From positions 12,718,052-12,782,051 of the forward strand of contig NC_088209.1 of the NCBI RefSeq assembly GCF_037126465.1: 64,000 nt of DNA, written 5' to 3'. The notes under the pieces were generated by a model. That model was not told where the DNA came from and ran no database searches. It saw only the letters and a program-made list of their open reading frames with translations. Positions 12,037 through 26,000 of the stretch are shown here, piece by piece; the stretch's first letter is position 1, and each line of letters begins with the position of its first letter. This DNA is from Ornithodoros turicata. Taxonomy: Eukaryota; Arthropoda; Arachnida; Ixodida; Argasidae. The translations under genes were made by a program, and so were the position numbers.

Positions 12037-14534
12037 TTTACCGTAACGATTAACCCGAATTTTGCGTGTACAGACAATGATGCCAAAAAAGGGGAGGGGG
12101 TAAAAACATGTTTTATCGTTTTCTTTTTTGTTACCCTCTCAAACCCTCAAACGCTAGGCTCCAAGGAACTACATATAATTCTATCCTTCTTTTGTAACTG
12201 CCGGGTACAAAACAAGTTTGTTTCTCTCGTATTGAATGTTACATAATTGCACGTTCTCATATGCTTCAGAGGACAATATATTCAAACATTTGCTGACAGT
12301 GTATTATCCTGCACAGATTTTTCAAGGTATCTTGGTCTAGCTATATACCTATATGTGATAGATGCTCTGAGAAGTGGAGTCAAACAAGTAAGTTGGACAG
12401 GATAAAGTAACTGCAAGGATGAGGTGTACGGTTAAAAGGAAGGCAGTTGGAAAGGTAAAGAGAGTGTGTCATATTCCAGGGAAATCCCTTATCTAGAAAG
12501 CTTATAGTGTAGCATAAAGTTGTTAAAGCTGGTAATATTTTGTGGAAATTTGTTCAGTGGTTTCCAGATGGGCTTATAACTTTCCTTTTATACTACTGTT
12601 CGACTTGTTCGACCAGCGTAACCCTTACTGTGTACAGCTCTGTGCCGAATGCAACAGCAGTTAATGCAACAGCTCATGGCAAGGCAGACACCCCTGCAGC
12701 ACAAGTGGAACAGTCTAAACACTCTTTCCCTTCATTTCTCCCAAGTGCCGCTACGGTGACTCTCTTCCCGCTCTGCAGCTCAGAGCTGCGTTCAAGTTAA
12801 CTCTGCTTCGAGCTGTACCCCATTCCCTCGTATCTTGTGTAACGTAATTCATCGCCTCTAACAGGATATGCCTTAAAGGAACCAGGCAGAAAGTGTCACA
12901 GTTAGCATTGTTCAAAACCCTGTTTCTTTCATCACGCTGTCTGTCTGGAGTCACTGTGCACAACATTTATTTTCTGTACTGTATGCTGTTAAGCTTTTGG
13001 AAAGCAGGCACGAGTGGCATGGTGCGGCCATGGATACCCGTCCCAATCTCTTGGCGCGATGTAATCAGGCCATCATTAACACTTGGCAGCGATCACCAGT
13101 GGCAAATGAGACTTCTCAGCCAGGGGCAAATCCAAACCCTCGAATTTTTTTTATTTTTATTTTTTTTATTTTTTTTGGGGGGGGGGGTTCTTTGTCGGAG
13201 CGTGTAGTGGGGGAGGGGAGAGAGGGAAATCCAATGTAGTATAAGCTGACGTTTTTGGGGGGGGGGCACATGATGGGCGATCCCTGCGAGCACTGGCACA
13301 TGATGGCGCTGCAGTTTCATATTTCTCCTGGCACGCTATTGAGTCTCCTTATCCCCAACGGTGTATGTAGTTGACAGACTAGATTTCTTTCCCTTTTTAA
13401 GTTGAACACGAATATATAGATGCACGGGCTAAATATTGATACTCTCTGTCTGTTGGTGTGTCATGTGTCTGTATGCTGAGGAAACCAGAGATTTGTTCCT
13501 GATGCAATCCGATTCAATGAGAATTGGGTCAGATCAGGTTTAGTTCAACCAGATTACACCCAGATTATTGAAGCAAAGTATTTAGGCCCCCCTTTCCCGA
13601 TGTTGCTGCTAAATATTACCCGGAAGAGTAAGGCCTTAACCATAATGTGCAGTAATGAAACGCTGTTCAGCGGAAAAATCAGGCGTGGCATCTACTATAG
13701 ATGTGACGTGATGAACGATGACTGGTGCTTGATGAACAAAGCATAATTTCATGTTGCTCCTTTAAAGCGAAGACTTGCTTAGTTCTGGTAAGAGTTGCCT
13801 GGGGCAGCAGACCAGAAGTGGTGCACCGTTGCCATCACAATAAGGAGAGTTAGCATGACCACTTCGAAACAATGGCGTACTTTCGGAAGAGGCAGATGAA
13901 AAGGTGGAATCCGTTTTACTTTTTGAGGTGCGACAGGTATGCTGCAGTAAAAAGCCGCACCGTGATTCGCTTTACTTTGTTCACGAATACTGAAAAAAAT
14001 CCCAGCAGCTCGGTTGTGCTTGTGTTCACTATCTCCTTTCTTTACATTCTGCAAATAGAGTTTTGCAAAGCGTTATAGAACTTGAGCCAAGAAATGGATG
14101 CACAACGTGCTGGGACGTGCATCACCTTAGTGGTCCCTTGCTTCGGTTGATACACGTTAAGTGATGAGGGACGACATTGTACACCTCACATCTGAACTGA
14201 GCTAGGTGGCACGCGAAAGGTGAGGAGAGGCAGAGGAGGAAAAACGGATCGAGTGAGTGATCGTATTTTGCGAAATGTGTTACTTAGCATATTTGTTCAC
14301 TTCTACTGGTACATGGAGCATAATTTTATAGCGAAATGTCCTGTAAGGAATTTGTCCAAAGGAGCTGCGAGTGCTTTGTAAAAGCATGTACATACTGTGC
14401 AGCCTTTATTGAGAGTACAACTTTTTTTATAAATCGTTAGAGCAATTAGCGAGTATGATATTGGTTTGTTCTTTGAATTGTCAACAAGAAGGTAGTAGAC
14501 AATCGGTGAAGCTAAAAGGGTAGTACTATATATG

Positions 14535-14647
14535 CATCCCAGGCAGAAATTTGAGCTGGAAGCCAAGTGGTAACACGCTTTGAAAAACAAAATTGTTTCG
14601 AAGTGTGGGATTCCCACTTGGGATTCCAGCTCGAATTTCTGCCCGGG
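14535..14647. repeat. Hairpin-forming inverted repeat
   Basis: CCCAGGCAGAAATTTGAGCT...CTTTGAAA and its inverse TTTCGAAG...AGCTCGAATTTCTGCCCGGG flank a spacer of about 10 nt; arms of about 50 bp with a few mismatches. Confidence 0.75.
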
Positions 14648-15825
14648 ACTTTTTGTTTGCTGATCTTTCGATTATATTTTGTTGGCACTCTGGCAATGAC
14701 GTATTTGCTGCTGTCAGTGATACTGTGTACTCATGCCATGTACATATGCATGGTACCCAGGTTGCACTTTGTGTACAACTCAATTCGAGGAAACAAATAT
14801 TAAGCACAATTTCATTATGTACACAAAAATGCTCATCACGAGTAAGTACAGTTTCAAAAAGTACAACAGTATGTGGGGAAGGAATCGGCTATAAACTTAG
14901 CGCATGGTCCTCTACACTGGTCATGTTGGATTCCCTTCGTGCATATGTGCATATCCCACGCTCATATAAAGAGCTTCGCTCGATGTAAAATTGCTATTTC
15001 GATTGATTTGTAATTACCTATCACAATGTTCAACCTGCAATTTAAGTACGTCCATAACCTACGCATCGCCTGCAACACCGTTTAGCGTCGCATTGCAATT
15101 CTTTGGTTAAGATACCCTTTGAAGGATGGATAGCACCATGTGGGTACTGTACGTATTACACAATAACAACAACAAAACATATTTAAATATAATAGAAACC
15201 AAAAACAAATGTTAACAAATGGGGTGATTTTGAATAGTTAATGCCCCGCAATTTTCGCACATAAAGGACAGCGTGCACCCTCCTTAACATGAACCACGTA
15301 GCATAACGGCAATACCTTCATTGACGCCTCGAAGCGCTGACATTCATTGTCTTGCACCACAACTTAATTAATTAATTACCACAACTCAATTAATTACCGC
15401 ATTTACTCACATAACTGCAACTTGTGACTCATCAGCGCACCCCACAGACCTCCACGGCTAACCGCAGCTACGTTTTCCAATGAGAAGTGCATCAGTTATG
15501 GAAGTAAATGTGGTAGTTCTGCTGAGGAAGGAGAGGACAGCACACGCGCTGTCAGAAATAGAATCGCGGATCTCTGTCAACATGCGCCTTGATAATATAC
15601 TAGGATAGACTGCCCTTCTAAAGTAAAGCATTATTAGAAGGAAAACAAAAAGAGAAACAAACAAAGACATGGATGCGGAGCAAATCTTCAGCTGTTATGA
15701 TTCATTCATAAAGCATAATTCTTTCCCAAAATACTGAACGAGTTCAGCTCTTGATTCAACCAATATAAGACTCAGTTGCTCCACTGACTGTGCCATGTGG
15801 CAACGGTGCATCGTGATAACTTTCA

Positions 15826-16497
15826 ATGGCCGCTCGAACATATCTCCTTGAAGCCCAAGTCTGCAGGCAAACAAACACACGCACGGAACTCAATAGACCT
15901 TTTGAGAAAAGCCGGTGCCACCTGTGGCACCCGAGGTATCTTGGGAAGTTGGTGGTTTCCTGTTTGCTGCTGCCAGCGCATGAGCACACACTAATTGCAG
16001 ACGCACAGATTGCAGACGCTCTAGTTGCATTTCTCTGTATCAAGATTCGATTGCATTTTGTTTTAGAATGTGCCGGTCGTAACGGACGCGGAAGAGGTAA
16101 CGAGTGTTCTCAAGAGCAAGCCATGCACTCTTTGTATGCCTTAAACACTCAACTAAACAGCCCACGTGGTCTCGCAGGAAAAAGCAGACGACACAGCAGT
16201 GTCTCTCAAACGTCCCGAGACGCCTTGTGCTGCTCACTTGGGGGCGCGGGCGCTTTTCTTGAAAGGTACCTATCGGAGACTCAACTGAGCATCACGTGTG
16301 CGACTGCTCCTCGTGTGCACGCTTTGTTTGCCCACACTCGGGGTTTCAAGTATGATGGAGCTCGTCCACAAGCCAGCTTGCGTGTGTGCCATCCTAACCG
16401 TTTGGGTACTACTATTGGAAGAAGTGGTTACGGTCTAGGCTTTCACAAAGTTGTTCAGCATCCAGTTACACACCAGAAAGAGACAACCGACTGGTAA
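15826..16497 (+). other. Unrecognised 223-codon open frame between the two genes
   Basis: Opens at an ATG and runs 223 codons without a recognisable domain; it contains one AGCAGACGAC word (16183). Cys-, Arg- and His-rich and low in acidic residues, with no clear splice or polyA context. More likely chance than a gene. Confidence 0.12.
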
Positions 16498-16784
16498 CCA
16501 GAACTGGATATGCTGCTTGTTTAAACGGAAGACTTTCGAATGCACTTCAAATATGTACGTCGCGATCGGGACACGGTGTGTACGCTACACTGTCCGCACA
16601 ACCGTGTCTGTAACTCGAAAATTAATTTAATTACTGTCAATTTCAACCTCACACACACTAGAAAATCTCAAAAAGTTTGGAGACGTGCCCGACACGAGGT
16701 GGCACTACAGCCGACAAATTATCTCGAAGAACGCGATATTTTACGAGCGAGAAAAAAACGCGAGAATAAAATTTGAAAATGAAG

Positions 16785-17024
16785 CTATCTGTGGGCGTGT
16801 GCTGCATCGCCCGCCTTCAACACCTCGGGGTCGTGGTGGGATAAAAGCTCCCTGATTGGCAGATGCTTTTGCAGTGGGTCCCGAAGGCGTCTCAAGTCTT
16901 CTTCAATGTGCGCTTTCTCGTTTTGTAGATTGTTGTAGTTCGAAACGTCCATTCCTTGTTTCCGAGCGTACTTGTAGAAGGTTATCAGAAACTGCCTGTC
17001 TCGCACGTCGGGAAGGTAATAGTC
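16785..17024 (-). CDS. MCU: MCU last exon (C-terminal coiled coil, stop)
   Basis: Acceptor TTTCTGCAG|GAC. Reads [20 protein letters not shown], then [20 protein letters not shown], and a 20-residue His/Ala-rich end before TAG. The counterpart of human EYVYPEARDRQYLLFFHK...LKRLRDPLQVHLPLRQ. No AATAAA is evident on the minus strand just downstream. Confidence 0.94.
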   Translation of the reverse strand, partial: DYYLPDVRDRQFLITFYKYARKQGMDVSNYNNLQNEKAHIEEDLRRLRDPLQKHLPIRELLSHHDPEVLKAGDAAHAHR

Positions 17025-20000
17025 CTGCAGAAAGGCAGAGAGGTCATCGGCAAATAAAACTGATATGATATGCATGTACATGCAGCAGCCACTATAGTGT
17101 GGTGGGCGAGATAAGTTTAAATGATAGGTGCATTCATAGAGCCCGAAGTTTTAGGGAAATATTTTTTTTCTGCATTCAGGGGATAAAAATCGGGTAAATA
17201 AACATGTGCACTAAATTCGTGCAAATTCGGGTGAAAAAATTTCCAGTATGCAAAATTCGGGGAGAAATCGGGCTCAGTTATTCAAACTAACGGCAGCGGT
17301 TTGGTACAAACGGTGATGTAACTGCATTTTTTTCTGCCAAACAAGTAAGTTAAAGCATTCCTACAGACATCCGAGTGAGGGAAATTTGCCGGGCGAAAAT
17401 TGGGTTTCATCCTAAAGAGGCAACCTTCAATTCGGGGCGCAAATTCATGGAAGAATCGGGTAAAATCCTAAAACTTGAGGCTCTATGCATTCAGTTCCTG
17501 AATAATACATGCTACAATCCGTATAAGATGCTGTATAAGATGCTGTACAAGGTGAAATACGTTAACGAGCTTAAGGTATTTGGTTAATCAGGAAACGGCT
17601 AAGCTTTCTCTGTGTGGGCAACATAATTAGGTCTTAGATGGACCAGTGTTTTGTTTCAGAGGGGTAGTCATGGTACCAGTGAAAAAATAGTTTTAGAATT
17701 GGAGTGGGGCTCCAATTCTACTATTCTACTTTGGAACCGCTTTGGGGTAACCAAAGAAACAGCGTCATCACAACTGCTCATATTCAGAGCCCACACCAGG
17801 CTTTAAGTGTGCACACTAGTTTTAGAAAAATAGGCCTTGCCCCAAAGTGGGAAGTGGGCCTTGTGGCCGACAAGATAATGTTCCAGCATGTCGATCTGCG
17901 ATTGGCTGAAGACACCGACATCGACAACAACAAGAAATATGTTTAGCTTTTATATGATGTTTACTACTGATGATGCATATATGCAATATGTGTATGGGCA
18001 TGTTATGCTATAACATCAAACTTTTGCATACGAAAGTTTGATGTTAGCTTCCTAGTCTTTACATAGGTATTGAAAGCCTCTGTCAAATTTTGTGAGTGTT
18101 AAAGATACAGGTTTCAAGTCTCAGTTGTTAGCCATAGCGGCGCTGCAAGAGATGAACTAACTTCTCCGCATAACGAGATTTCTCTCTCTTGTAAGCCGTG
18201 CATGGGACTGCCTAGTGCCGCCGTGGGCACACTTGAATTTCTCCCCGATTCTCACACACCCTATTCTAAAATTCTTCTACTATTAGCCGGTAACTGTCGG
18301 GTAAACCACGTACACGCCATGAAAAACATTGAAAAACGCAGATTTCGTGAAAATCGATAAACATCGAAAAACATACGCCCAAAGATAAAAACCGAAAACG
18401 CGAAACCCTACATATAGGCACTAGAGTCACTAAATAAGCTTCGCTTCAGAGTATCGACACTGAGGTCCAAGGGAGAGCTGGAGCGCCATCTTGTTCCCGC
18501 ACCACACCGGTATCATCCCCATTTGTGGGATAGAGAAGCGTGTATGATTGTTGTGCGATAATCCATGTATTGTCAACCAGAGCGTCCCGAGGATGTCAAG
18601 GTGAGCTCAAGGCTGTCAACTGCTGCTTGCAAACGAAAGGAACATTTCACCCGCGCACTATAGATAGGGCCTGACTTTTTAGGGTTAAACCCATATCCGC
18701 CCGATATTTACCCCCCGAACGAAATCTGCAAAATTCGGGTTTAACCCGAATCTACCCGAAAATATCCGGGTTGCGTAGCACACCCATAAGCATTCATTAA
18801 AATAAAGTTTGATAACATTGCTAAACATTAGCTCCACGTTAAGACAAATTTTTATTAAACAAAAAAAAAATCACCCGAATACACCCGAATTCCTGACGAC
18901 AGAATGTGCCGTAACGGGATTTAACCCGAATACACCCGAATTTTCAAATGAAAAATATCACCCGATATTTACCCCCCGAATTTGGCCAAAAATAAAACCC
19001 GAAAAAGTCAGGCCCTAACTATAGATGGCATCGTGCGCTAAAGTGCGCAGTGCGCGTGGGTAGCGTGGCGCGGAAACAAGATGGCGCATGCTCGCCCTTG
19101 GAACTCAAGTGTCGATACTCCGAAGCGTGGCTTATTTAGTGACTCTAGCCGTAACTATATGGGCGCTAGCCGCCATTGGCTGGAATGCACCAGAAGGAAT
19201 GCACCAGGAAGTAATTCACCAGAGCGTGTTCCATGAACTTTTGTTCTGCACTGTACGTCTGATTACCTTGTAAAAAAAAAAATCTTAGCATGCTGACATA
19301 CCTGACGCGTGACGACAAAGTAGGCATACATGGCCATAGTGGTGCCGTAGGTGATGAAGTACGTGACTGGCTCCATAATATCCCAGGAGTACTCCCACCA
19401 CGTTAGCCTTGCCAGGATGCCGAACTGTACACCCATTAGCCCCAGTCCCACCCAGGAGAGCATTGTAGTCTTGCGGTGGGACATTGTCATCAGCTCTTGC
19501 CTCTTCTGAAACAATATAGAAAAGAATACACTATGCAAGTATGTCCCTCTCTCCCTTATTGCACATCCAGGGACCTCTTTGGTTCCTCTTCCAAATAAGA
19601 CTGGGGGGGGGGGGGGGCACCATTTCAAGGTCGAGGTGCATGTGTTCTCTTCTGTGGACCCATATGCTAGTCTAGGAATACCCCTTATTGCTGTCTCGTG
19701 AGTGGAGACACCCTTGATCACATGGTTCCTCCAAACTTTACCTCATCTCAGCCGTAAAGGCAAACCTATAACCCTGGCTATAACCCTGGCTATAGCCCTG
19801 TCGAACGTATCCGAAGAATAAAAAGAAAAAAATCCAACTGGTGCAACCAAGATGCCAACAGAATGGAGATGGATAAAAGAAGGTGCGATCTTCTGCCTAT
19901 CTGTGCATATCTTCTTTAGGTCACTTTTCCCTCACACGTCTTCCCATTAAATCGCGGCTTTCGTACGAAAATATCTTTTGTAAATTTTGAAATATCTTAA

Positions 20001-23000
20001 AATTTTGCGTTAAAAATTTTAGAATTTCGAACATACGTTTTTATGCATTTAGAGCCGTGCAATCAATTTCCCCAAACTGCAGTACCAATCAACGTGCCTG
20101 ACTTGTCTATCTTGTTCTGCAAGGTTTATTTCTTACATGGACAAGGTGCAGGCTATCTGGCGAAGCACGACGATGGAGGAATGCCCTGAGACATGGAACG
20201 AAAGAGAAGATGACTAAGAACAACACTGAGAAGTTGAGCTGCGTCGTCTTCTCCATTTCGTGTCTCAGGGTGTAACCATCGTTATCTCTTAGGTTCGCCT
20301 CGTATTTCTGCGAAAAATACCTAAAAAAAGCTTCAGGCACCACAGGTACCACTGCCCATTTCACAGCTTGTTTTTTTATTTGCCCATTGGCGATGGTAGC
20401 GTTTCCAGTTGTTTCAGTTCATTAGAGCTAAATCGTCTACGTTAAAAGGGGCCAGCATTCTCTTTCTCTTAGAATGTGTAAGTACAAGAATGGTCACCTC
20501 AATCCCTGTTCAAGCTAATGTACATGCGTAGCTCGCTACCAGTGGCGTAGCCACGGGGGGGCTAGGGGGGGCTCGAGCCCCCCCTACCTGCCACGGACCG
20601 ACCCACACAAATCGTGCAAATCCGAGAACATAATATATGTGGGGGGGACCAGTGTGACAATCGCGAAAGTTCTTGCAGTTCATGGGCGTCTATCCAAGAA
20701 GCACTTTTGAATGGTTTTCAAAGTATGAGCTTTTCAAAATACTTCCAATCTCGTGACACCACCTCATTGGTCATGACCGCCTATACAAGTAATCGTACTG
20801 TGAACGTCCTAATCAAGTATTTTCCTTCCTTTTTTTTAATCCTCAGTTTGCAGTGTGCACAAGTATGTGTGTGTTGTCGACACAGGATCAGCGGGGGGGG
20901 CGAGTTTTCGTATCGAGCCCCCCCTACCTTGGAGGTCTGGCTACGCCACTGCTCGCTGCTTACCTCCTCCATTGGCCGCAGTTCTTCTTTGACATGATGT
21001 AACCTATTGAGCAGCCTCCTTTCCTGCTCAAGCTGAAACTCGCTGACGTTGAGGTTTTCGTAGAGCCGGGCCACTAGGACTTTGATATTGGACATATTCT
21101 CTGTTTCTTCTGACGTTAGGCGTTCTGCAGTAGGGACAGGAGTTAGGAACTCAACAGACCCTTTATATACGGGTGTCCCAGAAAATGTGTCATTGAATTA
21201 TAATAAAGAAAACTTACACCACCTAAAATCATGCGGTCAACGGCATTTGTTCTTACTACGGTTTTTGAAACCTCTTTGATGTCAATATCGTGAAACTTAA
21301 GTTTAATTATGTCAGTTTTTGGCGAAATGAACTCAGAAATTTGCCAAGTAAAGGTCACCTTTTTACCCCACCAATGTGAAGAGCATGCCGAATTTACTCG
21401 AATTCATGATAATTGACAGGGGTATTGAGGAGCTATCCCACCGGAAAAAATAGCCGAACATCATGCTCTTCGGGGCACCAAGAGCATAGCGCTGGATGAC
21501 TTTCTGAGCGCAGTCGTCGTCAGTCCGACGAAAGGATGTCTCACACCCAGCTCACAAAGTGATAGTAAAAAAAGTGACAGTTGCTGATATTGGGAAAGGG
21601 AAGGCATGATCCCAGCGGAAGCTGGATGTGATAAGCCATGCCTGTGTTACCCCTTTCTATACTATCACTCTGTGGGCTGGGTTTTCCACCACCTTTCGTT
21701 GGACTGACAACGATTGCGCTCAAAAAGTCATCAAACACTATGCTCTTCGTGCCCCGAAAAGAAACGATGTTCGGCTATTATTTCTGATGAGATAGCTCCT
21801 CAACACCCCTGTCAATTATCACGAATTTGAGTAAATTCAGCACGCTCTTCACATTAGTGGGGTAAAAAAGTGAACATAATTACTTGGCAAATTTCCGTGT
21901 TCGGTAAAGCTCTGCATAATAAAACATTCACATTGACTTTCACATCAGGAGGTGGCAAAAAAAAAATAGCAAGCAGAAATGCCATTGACCGCATGATTCT
22001 AGGTGGCGTAGTTTTTCTTATTATAATTCAACAACACGTTTTCTAGGACACCCTGTATATGCAAGAATAAGTAGGTGGCATACCTAGCGATGGAGGCTCC
22101 ACAAGGTAAACCTGGTTGTTGAGGGTGAGGTAGAAGTTTTCTCTCAGAAGAGATTCTATGGTAGATGATGATGCAATTCGAACTCCATCTGTCACAGAAA
22201 ATAATTTCATTAGTTATACGAGGCTTCAAGAAAATGTGCGGTTGATGTTGAATGAAGTTTAGGGCACATTTCGCCAATGAAATTAATACAAGGGTATGGC
22301 AGCGAGAGTTATCCACATTCTTCAAGACTGCAGTTCTACAGCTGGACCTCTACAAATGGTGTTGAAGGAGAAATGCAAGCTCCTCCATAAATTCTCCGAC
22401 TTTGCCCTTCACAATTTCTTCAGATTCTTCTCTTCCGATTTTCATTTTTTCGTGTGTATCTTGTATTATGCATTGCTCCATTCGAATCTGCTGTCCTTTT
22501 TTTTCGTTTTCTCAGGGTGAGAGGCATTTTTGACCTGTTCTGGAGGTATTTTTACCTTTTCTACATACATTCTGAAGGTGTTGCAAAACCTTTGGGCAGT
22601 ATTCGAGTTGTGTGGGGGGGTTGTGGGGAGTGCTGGGAAAATCTCTGTCCCTGTCCAAGAACTCACCTGCAGAATAGAAAGAGACATGGTCCACACCCCT
22701 ATCCTCTTGGCAGATGCTTCTTACAAAATCGCTCACGGTGTTCCCTAGAGGCCTCAGAGTAAAGCGGCATTTTTCCTGCCGTGATGGTAATGGCACCACA
22801 ATTTCTGGCAAACCCTGCTTGTATGCTACTGTCACCTCTGTAAATGTATTTAAGAAAAAAAAATTAAACAGTCAGTACTAGGTGCGCATGATTGAACCCA
22901 CAGGAACTGACACATGACGAACAAACCTAAAGAGACACGGCCACGAGCAACTGGTTTATTGAGACAAACCGAAGAAACACAGACGACTGACCTGGCGAGG

Positions 23001-26000
23001 CTCTAGCTACAGAAGCGCCCTCTGGTGAGGGTGGCCCAATGGGATGGTCTTGATATAAACCTCTACCCGCCAAACGTTATCATGACGTTGGTAGACAGAC
23101 CGAAACCAAAACAGTTCGGAAGGGGAGAGCTGGGTTCCACGAACGGGCAATTGTTCGCTGAAAGAAAAGTAGGACCGAAGGTCACGTCCCTTTCAGAGAC
23201 CATCGTAATCCCCTCAGGACCGTGGCTTTCGGACGCGACCTTGTTCGCCACTAGCTTTGAACGTAGCTCAACTCTACCAAACTCGTGGCGCTGTCGAATG
23301 TTATGACGTCATTTGTTACATACAAACAGGTAGAGGTCTATTGTTCCATCCACTTTTCCAGCTATCTTTTCCGTTTGTCTCGATAACCCATGTTGCTAGT
23401 GTCGTGTCTGTCCACTTTACTTTTGTGTTTCTTTATCATGTTTCAAGCAACTCTGCATCCGACGGAGACTTATCGGGGCGGTTGATCTGGCCAGTCAGAT
23501 TAGCATCTAGTCCAATCATATCCATCGTGCCAAAGCACATGTCCCTCTCTCCTCCCTGCACTTCTCATTGGTGCGGTTTCAGCTTTGGCTCATTTGTGGA
23601 GCAAAATTCAGCTATTGATACTTCAGTGCACATATATTCGTTCCAGAATTTTAAAAAGTGCACGACTTTCACCAAGGATTGCCTATCTCGCTTTAGTTCA
23701 AAATCCCCTAATCAAAGAGTTAATTAACGAATTTTTGCTAATCAGTCATATTGTAACGCTTTCCTTGAGAGGATTGTCCACCTGGCCATATATAATTCAT
23801 ATGCAAAAACCACATCTTCATTTTATTTTAAAAACATTTAAAGGCAAGAAAGTGCCTTGTATGCGTCGTTAGATATAAAAATAATCCGTATTATAAAACA
23901 AAACTGTCTCTTTGTTGTCAATATTTTTTCGAAGACGACGACGCTTTTGGGATTTAATGGCGAAACAAGCTACGGTATTTTCGAAAACTAATATGTGTGC
24001 ACCCAAAACTTAAAGTAGATGAAAGACGTCAACCACCGTCTTGTTCGTTTGGCCTCTGCAATTTGCATTACCCAAAGTGCGGTTTTGCTTCGGGACATGC
24101 AAAGCGGTTGGGAACCCCAAAACTCCCAACTCCCCAAAAGGCCAAAAAAAAACTCTCCATTTCCGTTTTGGATACGAACCACTCCATTTCACCTCCGTTA
24201 CACTGCGGTTACTTTGTCCGGTATGGGATTGGTTCCTGTGGGACAGCATGAGGAACACCGTTTTCTAGTCTGTCAGGCACTGTTTTGTCTGAGTGATGCT
24301 TTGGAGCTGTGTAGGTAGGAAGTGACTTTTTCGGGTAAAACCCGATTCCGCCCGGTTATTCGCCCCCGAACTGACCTCCGACCAATTCGGGTTAAACCCG
24401 ATTTCGCCCCGAATTCCAGTCACTATGAAATCCTCAAGCGACGTTTCCACTGAAGACGAACAAAGGTCGCCACGTGTAACACATGTAAGAATGGGTCACT
24501 TACATTCCCAGCAATACACCCATGTGTTTCAACACTGTCTATGCCTTCGGGGAATACCGGTGGAAGGTAATGATCTCGCAAAAAAAAAAAAAAAAAAAAA
24601 GAAGAGATTAGGAAAGGACTTAATAGACAAGAGGAGAAACAAAAACACCCGATAACACCCGAAGGCACTTTTATAACCCGATTTCTCCCCGAATTACAGG
24701 TTTAAAAATAGCGCCCGATTTTTAACCCCCCCCCCCCCCCCCCCCCCCGATTCTGAGAAAGGTATTTAACCCGAAAATGTCACCCCCTATATATAGGGCA
24801 TTTTTTTTATCCTTTACAGGATTTTTATAATAAAGCTACGACCAGCTCCCGTGGCATAGTGGCTAAGGTCATCGCTTTCCACGCAGAGACTGGGAGGTGA
24901 CACGGGTTCGAATCCTATCACCGGCTGTGCTGTCTGAGGTTTTCCCTGGGTTTTCTGAAGACCTTCCAAACGAATGTTGGCACAGTTCTCCCTGAAGTCT
25001 GCCCCGAATGCATACTAACCCCCCCCCCCCGTCTCCCACTCCTTCCTGTTGTCCTCACTCCATCTGTCCACGTCTGTACGCCGCTCATAGCCACTGTTGC
25101 TTCGCGGCGCTAACGCGGAATTAAAAAAGAAAAATAAAGATACGGGAGCTCTACCGAGATGCAGTTTTCACATGTGGGTTTTACAGCGTGCAACTACCAG
25201 ATGACTAATTACCGAAAACTCATTAATGATTTAATTAATTAGACGTTTTTGGGGGAAATGCGAGATAGGAGAATTGGAGCCAGTCATTATTTAAATCCAG
25301 ACTATTTTTTTTAAATATCGCGAGACGAACAAGTACTTTGAGATATAAATCGCCAAAATTTTGCTACGCAAATGGGCCAAGACTAAAGCCATCACTTGTG
25401 GAGCGCAAAAAGAAGGAGAGGGAGGGATCGCGTCGGAAGGCCACGTGTTTCGTAGCGGTCGAGCTGATTGGAATAAACGCTAATCTGTTGGCCAGATAGA
25501 CCCCTTCTGCGTTCCAGAAATGCGTACTTTCGGTACCGGCTCATTTGCACACCAAAGCTTTTCGCAATTTGCATCTCAAAGTATGCGCTCGTTTCGGGAT
25601 ATTTAGAACAAGAGGATGGATTTAAATAATGACTGGCTCCAATTCTGCTGTCTCGCATTTTAGCGAAAACGTTTAATTCAGAAGTTAATTAACAAGTTGT
25701 GTTTTAGGTACCGTAATTTCACGCGTATTAGCCGCGGCTTATGCGCGTTTTTTTTTTTTTTCTCACGGGTGCTCTACGGCTTATCCACCGGTGCGCGGCT
25801 TATCTGATGACTATTTTTTCCTGGTATTTTCCTCATACGTCAGTTTTTTGACGAAAGGGCCGGGCCGACAGTGTCTCTGGAACAGCACTGCCCTGCCGAT
25901 GCCCACATTCGAGTAGAATAATCTTCCTGGTGCATTCCCCCAAGCAACTCTAACGAAAGTGGTGACAGTGATTCACGTCTATTGGAAGACTACTGACCGA

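Larger units (their letters stand above)
11404..16784. other. Intergenic region between the convergent TRMT10A and MCU genes
   Basis: Holds a GT microsatellite (about 12018-12036), T- and G-rich runs around 13146-13190 and 13255-13267, an inverted repeat at 14535-14647 and a 223-codon open frame (15826-16497). No RNA gene or conserved protein seen. Confidence 0.5.

Noticed and set aside
22296..22762. Plus-strand frames across MCU exon 22667-22837
   Set aside because: They are antisense shadows of the MCU coding exon and intron.
24000..24318. Four to five overlapping open frames, up to 99 codons
   Set aside because: All frames are open because stops are locally rare; no frame has family resemblance.
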